From: Saprospiraceae bacterium
GTDB taxonomy: Bacteria > Bacteroidota > Bacteroidia > Chitinophagales > Saprospiraceae
Assembly: GCA_026129545.1 (NCBI GenBank)
Contig: JAHCHX010000003.1
Location: 124,001 to 188,000 of the forward strand
Direction of reading: 5' to 3'
DNA: 64,000 bases
Both the position numbers and the translations under genes were made by a program. Numbering within the stretch: position 1 is the first letter of the stretch; every line of letters begins with the position of its first letter. Shown one piece after another: positions 1 through 7,174 of this stretch. Below the pieces are notes generated by a model, which ran no database searches, was not told where the DNA came from, and saw only the letters and a program-made list of their open reading frames with translations.

Positions 1-5
1 TTCGT

Positions 6-695
6 GTGCCTAATTTTTTCACCAAACCAACTTATTACTTGGCTTATAAACCTTTCCGACCCAAACCAACAGGCAATCGCCCGCCCGGTTCACGCCCCGG
101 GGGAGGGCGCCCGTTCAATCGCGGCCCACGCCCCCCAGAACACAATATCAACAATTTCATTCGCGCCAATGAAGTGCGCCTCGTAGGCGACAACCTTGAG
201 GAAATCAGTGCGGTGGCAGGGCATCCTGTCGAAAGCGGCGTGTATCACACTTCCAAATTGCAAAAATGGGCCGAGGAATTGGGACTTGACGTGGTTGAAA
301 TCTCGCCCAACGCCGTCCCACCCGTGGTGCGCATCGTGGACTACAACAAGTTCCTTTACCAGAAGAAAAAGAAGGAAAAAGAACTGAAAGCAAATACCGC
401 CAAGGTGGAATTGAAGGAAATCCGCTTTGGTCCCGAAACGGGCGACCATGACTTTGACTTCAAAGTGCGCCACGCCAAAAACTTCCTTACAGAAGGCAAT
501 AAAGTGAAGGCTTATGTCCAGTTCAAGGGCCGCGCCATCGTGTTCAAAGACCGAGGCGAGTTGTTGCTGCTTCGCTTTTTGAAAGAATTGGAAGAGTATG
601 GCACGGCAGAACAACTTCCACGCATGGAAGGCAAACGCATGAATGTCATTCTGACTCCCAAAAAAGTGGCCCCAAAGAAAAAAGAGGAAGAATGA
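6..695 (+). CDS. infC: Translation initiation factor IF-3
   Basis: IF-3 binds the 30S subunit, prevents premature 50S joining and checks initiator tRNA pairing. The N-domain motif with NNFIRANEVRLVGDN lies near residues 48-65, followed by the linker (KFLYQKKKKEKE) and a C-domain ending in MNVILTPKK. The N-terminus carries a Pro/Gly/Arg-rich extension of about 45 residues. The frame is open to the left edge of the window, so the start is uncertain: GTG at 6 or TTG at 39 (giving MAYKPFRPKP) are both possible. The family is known for non-ATG starts. The gene is first in the infC-rpmI-rplT order, although here a secreted-protein gene and a terminator separate it from rpmI. The identification is secure; the start is not. 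Confidence 0.93.
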   Translation: MPNFFTKPTYYLAYKPFRPKPTGNRPPGSRPGGGRPFNRGPRPPEHNINNFIRANEVRLVGDNLEEISAVAGHPVESGVYHTSKLQKWAEELGLDVVEISPNAVPPVVRIVDYNKFLYQKKKKEKELKANTAKVELKEIRFGPETGDHDFDFKVRHAKNFLTEGNKVKAYVQFKGRAIVFKDRGELLLLRFLKELEEYGTAEQLPRMEGKRMNVILTPKKVAPKKKEEE

Positions 696-725
696 TGCCT
701 TGATAGCATATTGCCTCATTCAAAA

Positions 726-763
726 ACATCCTGCCCAGCGTATTGGGCAGGATGTTCTTTTTT
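726..763 (+). terminator. Rho-independent terminator after infC
   Basis: A 12-bp stem (726-737 with 744-755, ACATCCTGCCCA/TGGGCAGGATGT) and a six-base loop are followed by a T-rich run. The site lies 30 bp after the infC stop and separates infC transcriptionally from rpmI and rplT. Confidence 0.85.
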
Positions 764-826
764 TGCCCCCCTTCTCAAAAAGTTTGTTTCTTCGTGCTAT
801 TGCTCATTCCAAAAACAGATTTCAAC

Positions 827-1468
827 ATGAAAAATCTTCTGAAGGTGGTGTTGCTATTGCTCGCGCACACCATCGCAACCCAGCTCAATGCCCAAACACT
901 ATCCCACATCAATAGACTTGTTGCGGTGGAGGGCTTTGAGTGAAGGGGATTGTCATTTTTTCGACTGGCAAGGCAAATTTTGCAGTCGAAATCGGGCATA
1001 TTCGGCGAAAAATTTAACGAAGCCAGTCGGAAAAAGGGCTTTCCCTTCGCCAAAGGCATCCACCGCAACAAGTCTAATGTCGGAGCTCTCGTCAATGGAG
1101 TGCCCACGCTCACCCAAACAGATGCAGAACTGACCGCTCTGTTCGATTTCGTGCTCAACGAGGCTACTTTGTCAAACGCTGCCGTGAAAACCAGCACCGA
1201 TGCGCAGGGCCAGTTCTACTATCTCGGCGCAACAGCCACACGTCCGAATCAATCATCGCCCAACCCAATCGTCATCGTGCTGACACAGCGGGGCGATGAG
1301 CTGATATTCACTTCATCGGGCGACGGCGCGGGCTGCGTCATGGAGTGCGTCCCTCGATTTTCCTGCACCTCTTGCGAGCAGACGCTCGTCGAACGCTGCA
1401 CCAGCCAGCGATGCAGCTGCACCAGCGGCAGCGGCGGTTGCGGCACGAGGATTATTTTCCCCGAATAA
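827..1468 (+). pseudogene. Secreted protein gene with an in-frame TGA
   Basis: An ATG at 827 opens a clear signal peptide (MKNLLKVVLLLL...LNAQ, about 23 residues). The frame is stopped by TGA at 941-943, after 38 codons. The same frame then stays open from 944 to the TAA at 1466-1468, giving about 174 more codons. The C-terminal 60 residues are rich in Cys, with pairs around CVMECVPRFSCTSCEQ and CTSQRCSCTSG, as expected for a disulfide-rich exported protein. No family was recognised. The continuous frame on both sides of one stop suggests a single gene with a nonsense mutation; readthrough or a sequence error remains possible. It sits between infC and rpmI, an unusual place for a secreted protein. 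Confidence 0.6.
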
Positions 1469-1511
1469 CGCGTCTTATCCGGTTGGAAAATTCTTGAAAC
1501 AATTTTGGGGA

Positions 1512-1546
1512 TTTGTTTTTTGCTGTGCGCAAGAGTGCTACCTTTG
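1512..1546 (+). promoter_or_regulatory. Probable rpmI promoter
   Basis: TACCTTTG at 1539-1546 matches the Bacteroidota -7 consensus TAnnTTTG and lies 33 bp before the rpmI ATG. TTTG occurs upstream at 1512-1515 and 1519-1522, either of which could be the -33 element, with spacing of 23 or 16 bp. It follows the infC terminator, so rpmI probably has its own promoter. Confidence 0.55.
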
Positions 1547-1579
1547 CGCTCCATTTTTCAAACGTACATCATTTTTGTC

Positions 1580-1774
1580 ATGCCGAAGATGAAGACCCAC
1601 TCCAGCGCCAAGAAACGTTTCAAGGTGACTGGTACCGGTAAAATAACGCGCAATCGCGCAAGGCTGCGCCACATCGCCAGCACCAAAACAAAGAAGCAGA
1701 AGCGCCATCTGCGCGGTAGCGTGGTCGTTGACCAATCCGAACACGCACGCATAGAGCGCCTGCTAGCTATGTAA
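1580..1774 (+). CDS. rpmI: 50S ribosomal protein L35
   Basis: This is a small basic protein of 64 aa that binds 23S rRNA in the large subunit. The family-defining start MPKMKTHSSAKKRFKVTGTG and the internal RHIASTKTKKQKRHLRG are present, and the length is normal for L35. The ATG at 1580 was chosen over the upstream in-frame codon at 1505 because it restores the canonical L35 N-terminus and lies 33 bp after a good -7 box. rplT follows 198 bp downstream, which is a wider gap than usual, and that gap holds a hairpin with a T run. Confidence 0.97.
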   Translation: MPKMKTHSSAKKRFKVTGTGKITRNRARLRHIASTKTKKQKRHLRGSVVVDQSEHARIERLLAM

Positions 1775-1822
1775 GCGTTGTTTGCAAAACGCACTTTTGT
1801 CGGACGTTCAAAAACAGCGCGA

Positions 1823-1847
1823 CTTCCGCGCAAGCGGAAGGTTTTTT
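1823..1847 (+). terminator. Terminator-like hairpin between rpmI and rplT
   Basis: A 7-bp stem CTTCCGC/GCGGAAG (1823-1829, 1834-1840) closed by a GCAA tetraloop is followed by GTTTTTT. It lies 48 bp after the rpmI stop and 125 bp before rplT. It could end the rpmI transcript or act as an attenuator for rplT; which of these is not visible. Confidence 0.7.
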
Positions 1848-1972
1848 CAAACCACATTTTTTAACGAGGCCATCGGACGGAAGAATTGGTAATTGATGAT
1901 TGCTTGGATTGATTTTCTTGAATCAGCAATCGAAAACCAATCCCGATGTCGCACTAAAAAATCACCACACTC

Positions 1973-2320
1973 ATGCCAAGAGCAACCAACAACCCCGCCA
2001 GCCGCGCCCGTAGAAAAAAAATCATGCTTGCCGCTCGCGGTTATTTCGGCGCTCGCTCCAAAGTTTACACCGTAGCTAAAAACACGCTGGAAAAAGGCTG
2101 GCAATATGCCTTCCGCGACCGCAGGTTCAAGAAGCGCACATTCCGTCGCCTGTGGATAGCGCGTATCAACGCCGCCACTCGTGCCGAAGGGCTTAACTAC
2201 AGCCGCTTCATGCACGCGCTCGGTCAAAAGGGCATCGGCCTCAATCGCAAGGCGCTGGCCGACCTCGCACTCAATCACCCTTCGGCGTTCAAGGCCATCA
2301 TCGAAAAGGTGAAAAATTGA
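1973..2320 (+). CDS. rplT: 50S ribosomal protein L20
   Basis: This 115-aa protein binds 23S rRNA early in 50S assembly and in several bacteria represses its own operon. The family features are clear: the N-terminal SRARRKKIMLAARGYFGARS and the central FRDRRFKKRTFRRLWIARINAA with LNYSRFMHAL. Length and start (ATG 1973) fit the family. The leader between rpmI and this gene is long (198 bp) and structured, so separate or autogenous control is possible. It is followed by its own terminator. Confidence 0.97.
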   Translation: MPRATNNPASRARRKKIMLAARGYFGARSKVYTVAKNTLEKGWQYAFRDRRFKKRTFRRLWIARINAATRAEGLNYSRFMHALGQKGIGLNRKALADLALNHPSAFKAIIEKVKN

Positions 2321-2351
2321 GGCTGGCGAAGAGTCGCTGTTAAAATGTTGG

Positions 2352-2393
2352 AACGAGGAATTGGCCGCGAGGCTGATTCCTCGTTTTGTTTTT
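2352..2393 (+). terminator. Terminator after rplT
   Basis: A 10-bp perfect stem AACGAGGAAT/ATTCCTCGTT (2352-2361, 2376-2385) with a 14-base loop is followed by TTGTTTTTG. It ends the ribosomal-protein unit. Confidence 0.8.
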
Positions 2394-2475
2394 GAGCGAT
2401 ATGACATTCACACAACCATCTGGTTTACAACCAAAAGACCCGCGCCTTTCAGCCATGCGCCTACGATATATGGTA

Positions 2476-2483
2476 TAATTTTG
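2476..2483 (+). promoter_or_regulatory. Possible -7 box
   Basis: TAATTTTG matches TAnnTTTG and lies 116 bp before the ATG of the secreted protein at 2599. No convincing -33 box was found at the usual distance. Confidence 0.35.
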
Positions 2484-2598
2484 CGGCATCGCTCCGATAT
2501 GTGGCGGAAATGCCGGAAATTGGTCGCTGATTTAAACCAACCCTCTCACTTTCAATCGTTTTCCCAACCGATTCTTTGAACATTCAACAACCTTGACT

Positions 2599-3396
2599 AT
2601 GAAAAAAACTTTCCTTTTCATCCTTTCTCTTTCGACGATTGCCCCCTTGTTTGCCCAAGTATGTGAGCGCGACTCTTCCTTGCTGATGAACGACTCCGTT
2701 TTCGTTTCCCCTCGCCCCTACTCCGATTCCTATCAGGTGTACGCATTGGCACCTGCTTGTATCGGCGAGCCTTACACCCAGTCCGTGACCATCAAAGTGC
2801 CGCCTATCTTCAATTTCATGGGGGTGATGATTCCCCTGACGAACGCAAGCATCGCCACGACGGGTGCCATACAGGGACTGCCCTCCGGCATCACTTACGC
2901 TTGCGACCCGCCCAATTGTGTGTTCAACGCGAACACCTTGGGTTGCATCGTCTTATACGGCACTCCGAACAATCCCGCACAAGCACCCGACACCACTGAT
3001 TTGGTCATCAATGCCACCGTGTCGGCAGGTGGCCTCACCATCCCGGTCACGTTCCCAGGACCTATCGCACCCGGCAATTATTACTTTGTGCTGGCAGAAG
3101 CGGGCGCTTGCATTATGAACACGCGCAACTACCACAGCCAGATTGCGTCGGTAAAAAACGTGCCCAACCCATTCTCTGATGCCACTATCATCAGCGTGAC
3201 TTCGGAGGTTACAGGGCAATTCAATTTTGAAATGTTCGACTTGTTTGGTCGCCGCGTGCGTCAGCAGACGCTCGCGTTGGTGCACGGCGAAAACCAATTC
3301 ACCGTCGAGGCGGGCGATTTGGCCAATGGCTCTTATTTCTACACAATTGGCAATGCCAATGGTAGCGTGACACGCAAAATGGTCATTTCAAGATAG
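2599..3396 (+). CDS. Secreted protein with T9SS sorting domain
   Basis: This 265-aa exported protein of unknown function begins with a signal peptide (about residues 1-20, ending LFAQ). The middle contains Cys pairs and a beta-rich region that reads like a putative-Ig or PKD-like module. The last 75 residues form a typical T9SS type A sorting domain: NVPNPFSDAT, then FDLFGRRV, then LANGSYFYTI and KMVISR. ATG 2599 was preferred over TTG 2593 because it directly starts the signal peptide. The protein should cross the outer membrane by T9SS and be cell-attached or released. It is a single gene followed by a strong hairpin. Confidence 0.85.
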   Translation: MKKTFLFILSLSTIAPLFAQVCERDSSLLMNDSVFVSPRPYSDSYQVYALAPACIGEPYTQSVTIKVPPIFNFMGVMIPLTNASIATTGAIQGLPSGITYACDPPNCVFNANTLGCIVLYGTPNNPAQAPDTTDLVINATVSAGGLTIPVTFPGPIAPGNYYFVLAEAGACIMNTRNYHSQIASVKNVPNPFSDATIISVTSEVTGQFNFEMFDLFGRRVRQQTLALVHGENQFTVEAGDLANGSYFYTIGNANGSVTRKMVISR

Positions 3397-3404
3397 TTGA
3401 TGGC

Positions 3405-3451
3405 TTATTGGGCGTTGGCTATGGGCACAATGTGTAGCCAACGCCCAATAA
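3405..3451 (+). terminator. Strong hairpin after secreted-protein gene
   Basis: A perfect 17-bp inverted repeat (3405-3421 with 3435-3451) has a 13-base loop. No T run follows directly, so it may act in transcript stability rather than intrinsic termination. Confidence 0.55.
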
Positions 3452-3593
3452 ACCATGTGGCTGATGCCCCCTCCGACAGTCTTTTTTAATCAACCGGTCT
3501 CATTGAAAAGTCGTTGCCGCCTTTGGCGCTAATCGCCCTACCCACCTTCCTCCGCAACGTATTTCTTCATTTTTTTAAAACCCGGTTGTTTTT

Positions 3594-5408
3594 ATGCGAC
3601 AACTCACTACCCTACTGTCTCTCTGTTTCTCCACGTTTTTCGTTTTTTCCCTGAACGCTCAGATTGGTTGTCCCGGTTGCGTGGTCAATTTGCCAGCCGA
3701 TTTGCCAGCCGACACCCTTTTGCTCCAAGATTTGCCCGATGGCCAAAAGGGGGTTGCTTACAACCAAGACATTTCGTTCAGAATGCCCAAAACAACCACT
3801 CCCGTGAACGCCATTGACAGCATCACGCCTCCGGGACTGCCTATTTCGCAAATTGAAATCCTTTCTATCGAAGGGGTGCCGCCGGGCTTGTTCTGGCAGC
3901 CCAACCAGACCATTTTTCAAACAGCCAACCAGACGGACGGCTGCGTGAAATTCTGTGGCACCCCCACGCAGTCGGATTCTTTTGTGATGACGGTGAAAAT
4001 CAAGGCCACCGTGTTTTTCATCACTCAGGAGGCGACTTTCCCGCTGCGCATCTACATCGCTCCGGAGGTCAGCATCACGGAAGGCTTCACCATGACTGAC
4101 TTCACGGGCTGCGGCTCCACCACGGTGACGTTCACGAACAACGTCCCGTCTGGTGGCAACCCCGGCTTTTCGTATCAATGGGATTTTGGCGACGGCACCA
4201 CCTTCGAGGGCGAAAACCCGCCACCGCACTCCTACGACGAACCGGGCGTGTATCCGGTGAACTACTATGCAAAAATTGACACCTCGCCATTCGTACTGGC
4301 CAGCGTCAAAGTATTGTCGGTGGGTTGCAGCGATGCTCTTAACAATCCCGACCTTTATTTCCTTGTGTTCAATCCGAGCGGCGAAAAGATATTCGATTCG
4401 TCTCCCCACGTCAACAACACGCCGCTGCCCTACACTTGGCCGGTCAACTTGATTCTTGACACAACGCTCACCTACACCATTGCCGTGTGGGATGAGGATT
4501 CGGGGCTGAAAGGCACTGACGACCCTTGCGGCGAGGTCACTTTTACCGTGAACAACAGCGGAGACACGCTGACTTCCGGGCCTTTGAGACTAATCGTGAC
4601 CATCCTGCATGATGTGAAGGAAGTGTTTTCGAGGGACACCGTTTATGTGTACCCGCAGCCAGCTCCTCCAACCATTTTGGCTCCGAACGGGCTATCTGAA
4701 TGTGTGGGTGCCAACACCTTGCTGCTGCTTTCTTCGTCGGGTGTGGGCAACCAGTGGTGGCTCGACGAGCTGCCCATTCCAAACGAAACGAGTTTTCTGC
4801 ACAATCCCAAGCAGACTGGCTACTATCAGGTATCTGTCACTACGCCCGATGGTTGCTCGGCTTTTTCCGATAGTGTCTTGGTGGAAATATATCCGTTGCC
4901 GGATTCACCGCTCTACATCAACGTGAACAACTCGCTGCGCTTGGTTGACACGTCGGCTTTGCCTGCGCAGTATGCGTTGCAATGGTACAACGGCAATGCC
5001 CCCATTCCCGGCGAGACGGGGTTCCGCTATTGTGCCACTCAAAGCGGCAATTACGGCTTGCTGGTAACGGATTTGGCCACGGGCTGCATGAGCTTTTACT
5101 CTTCCACGGTGATGTACGACCCCAGTTTTGATTGCACCGTCAGCGCAGGAGAGGTCGCTGCACTTGTGCTTGGCTTATTGCCCAATCCTGCTGCCGAACA
5201 AGTGCAAGTGCGCTGGGGCAAACCTCTTTCCAACGGCGGCTCGCTCCGTCTGTGGGATGCGGCAGGGCGTTTGGTCAAAACAATGCCGCTCGCGGACGGT
5301 GCCAATGCTCATTCGTTTGACTGTGGCGATGTCAATGTCGGATATTACATGGTCGAAATCGTGACCGAGGGATTCAGAGGCATTGGGAAGTTGGCGGTGA
5401 TGCGTTGA
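3594..5408 (+). CDS. PKD-domain secreted protein with T9SS sorting domain
   Basis: The product is 604 aa. A signal peptide ends near residue 23 (SLNAQ). A Cys-rich module starts IGCPGCVVNLPADL. A PKD domain lies near residues 160-240, with the motif YQWDFGDGTTF and PPHSYDEPGVY. Ig-like modules follow, and a T9SS type A sorting domain covers the last 75 residues (LLPNPAAEQV, LRLWDAAGRLV, VGYYMVEIV). The domain order and many motifs match the minus-strand protein at 46656-48128, so the two are paralogues. PKD modules usually mediate binding to polysaccharide or protein; no enzyme domain is visible. The gene ends at a bidirectional terminator shared with the convergent esterase gene. Confidence 0.85.
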   Translation: MRQLTTLLSLCFSTFFVFSLNAQIGCPGCVVNLPADLPADTLLLQDLPDGQKGVAYNQDISFRMPKTTTPVNAIDSITPPGLPISQIEILSIEGVPPGLFWQPNQTIFQTANQTDGCVKFCGTPTQSDSFVMTVKIKATVFFITQEATFPLRIYIAPEVSITEGFTMTDFTGCGSTTVTFTNNVPSGGNPGFSYQWDFGDGTTFEGENPPPHSYDEPGVYPVNYYAKIDTSPFVLASVKVLSVGCSDALNNPDLYFLVFNPSGEKIFDSSPHVNNTPLPYTWPVNLILDTTLTYTIAVWDEDSGLKGTDDPCGEVTFTVNNSGDTLTSGPLRLIVTILHDVKEVFSRDTVYVYPQPAPPTILAPNGLSECVGANTLLLLSSSGVGNQWWLDELPIPNETSFLHNPKQTGYYQVSVTTPDGCSAFSDSVLVEIYPLPDSPLYINVNNSLRLVDTSALPAQYALQWYNGNAPIPGETGFRYCATQSGNYGLLVTDLATGCMSFYSSTVMYDPSFDCTVSAGEVAALVLGLLPNPAAEQVQVRWGKPLSNGGSLRLWDAAGRLVKTMPLADGANAHSFDCGDVNVGYYMVEIVTEGFRGIGKLAVMR

Positions 5409-5475
5409 TTGGCGCGTATTGATGCGGAATGGAGATTGTGTTTCCGCGTTAGGTATTCTGCCGCCAATGACAAGA

Positions 5476-5517
5476 AAAAATGGCTGGCGAGGGGGTAAAC
5501 CCTTGCCAGCCATTTTT
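5476..5517. terminator. Bidirectional terminator
   Basis: The stem AAAAATGGCTGGC/GCCAGCCATTTTT (5476-5488, 5505-5517) extends inward by GAGGG/CCCTT. It has A and T runs on both sides, so it can end transcription of the plus gene to the left and the minus gene to the right. Confidence 0.85.
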
Positions 5518-5539
5518 ATCAAAAAGTACTCCAGCAAAC

Positions 5540-7117
5540 TCATTCAAACATAATGCGCTTGGCAGCCACGCCTTGTGGGAAATAGAGCTTGGCCACATAC
5601 ATTCCGTTGACCAAGCCATTGCGACGAAGCACGTAAGTGCTGTTTTCGATGGAGCGAACGTCGCGGACCAAACGGCCACTCATGTCATACAACTCAATGG
5701 CCTGAATGGGATGCTCGGCATCCGTGCTAAACCAAATCTCGGTTTTGGCGGGGTTTGGCATCACGCTCAGGATGTTGTTGACATCAAAGAGGTCTTCGGC
5801 TTTTGTGGAAACCCCCGGGCAATCAAGCCCCAATGCACGGCAAGCGCGCGGCGCATAGAAGGCGATGATAGTGTCAATCGTGGATAATGCAGGCGCTGCG
5901 TTGGTCGAGCAGTTGAGCGGCACGATGGTGCCATTGGGCAATTGTGTGTTCGGCACGGTCACGTTCCACTCCCAAGGGGCTGAGTTGGTAGCAGCACGCA
6001 GTAAGGGGAAGAAGCCTTCGTTGCCGTTGTTGATAGTGCGAGCGTGTACAGAAATTGGGTCGTCGAGCAGGCCGCCCAATTTGAACACGTCGTTGTTGCC
6101 AAGCTGGTCTTGAATTGGTTGCACCCCACAAGACCCTGTCACGTTCACCACAGGGAAATTCACGCCCGGCACGACAACCAAGCCATCACCACACGGTGCG
6201 AAGGGGTCGTCTGGCACATGGAAGGAAATAATCGGGGGCGTGTTGGCATCCAGCCAGTTTTTGTCACCTAAGGCACCGCCCAAGTTCACTGCCAACTTGA
6301 AATCGGAGCCATAGCCAATGTGGTTGGGCACATAAAGCGTGTCGCCGACGGGGAAGCCTGTGACAGCAGCATAAGCGGCATCCACAATGCCGGGAGCAGT
6401 CTGTATCCCATAAGGGTCTCCATTGTAGCCCTCAATTACCATGGGTATCCCGTTGATGAGAAACTTGCCTGGCTCAGATGTCGTGATGATTTCGGAATAC
6501 TTGTCCAAAGCAGCCGTATTCAACGAGAGATAGCCGCCCGTGCCTTGTCCAAACACCACAATCCGATTGGGGTCAATGCGGTAAGTGTTGCCGCCTTCGG
6601 CAACGTTCTTGCGGAAAAAGCGAATGCAGGCACGCACATCCTGCACGCCACGGTAGGCAGCGTTGATAAGGGTGAAACGACGTTGCAGCTCGTCGAGCAA
6701 GTCAGGGCGCCACCCGAGTCGGTAGTCAATGGAAGCCACGACGTAGCCCATTTTAGCCAAGCGCGTGCACATTTCCACCGCAGCAGGGTCGAAGCGCGTG
6801 CCGCCACAAGACTGGTTGACGCTCAGGCCAGTAACCGGGTTTATCCATGGCAGGAAGTTGCCCGTGTGACAATAGAGAATCAGTGGGCGTTGCGCCTCAG
6901 TGTCTCCTTCCGGCTCGTAGATGTCCATCAATAGGTTTTCTCTCGAAGTATGACCCGTGATACTGATGGTCAGCACGGTGAAGTTGGAGCCATACACCAC
7001 GCCAGTGGTTTTCACGGTGTTGGAAAAAACTTGTTCGAGATAACGGTGGGGTTGCGCGGTGGCGACAAAATTCCAAAGCAGGAAGAGTGCCAGGAAAGGG
7101 AGTGGGAATTTTTTCAT
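5540..7117 (-). CDS. Secreted alpha/beta-hydrolase-fold protein, nucleophile Ser absent
   Basis: The product is 525 aa with a signal peptide of 22 residues (ATAQ). It has a carboxylesterase-like alpha/beta-hydrolase fold: the strand LLMDIYEP (61-68), an oxyanion region LILYCHTGNF (79-88), VASIDYRLGW (126-135), and the elbow region VVFGQGTGGYLSL (187-199). The family pattern GxSxG reads G190-Q-G-T-G194 here, so the nucleophile Ser is Gly. A late HVPDDPFAP segment may hold the acid or His region. A T9SS sorting domain closes the protein (MPNPAKTEIWF, YDMSGRLV, VNGMYVAKL). It starts 57 bp after the TonB receptor gene on the same strand, so the two are probably one operon. It may bind rather than cleave an ester or glycan substrate. 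Confidence 0.8.
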   Translation of the reverse strand: MKKFPLPFLALFLLWNFVATAQPHRYLEQVFSNTVKTTGVVYGSNFTVLTISITGHTSRENLLMDIYEPEGDTEAQRPLILYCHTGNFLPWINPVTGLSVNQSCGGTRFDPAAVEMCTRLAKMGYVVASIDYRLGWRPDLLDELQRRFTLINAAYRGVQDVRACIRFFRKNVAEGGNTYRIDPNRIVVFGQGTGGYLSLNTAALDKYSEIITTSEPGKFLINGIPMVIEGYNGDPYGIQTAPGIVDAAYAAVTGFPVGDTLYVPNHIGYGSDFKLAVNLGGALGDKNWLDANTPPIISFHVPDDPFAPCGDGLVVVPGVNFPVVNVTGSCGVQPIQDQLGNNDVFKLGGLLDDPISVHARTINNGNEGFFPLLRAATNSAPWEWNVTVPNTQLPNGTIVPLNCSTNAAPALSTIDTIIAFYAPRACRALGLDCPGVSTKAEDLFDVNNILSVMPNPAKTEIWFSTDAEHPIQAIELYDMSGRLVRDVRSIENSTYVLRRNGLVNGMYVAKLYFPQGVAAKRIMFE

Positions 7118-7174
7118 GGAAAGGCGATTTTAGTTGATGTTGTTGTTGTGCAAAGGAATGGTAGTTAGAACATT

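Noticed and set aside
827..1468. Recoding of TGA as an amino acid in this organism
   Set aside because: Other genes in the window use TGA as stop (for example rplT and purQ), so the single TGA is better explained as a mutation or leaky stop.
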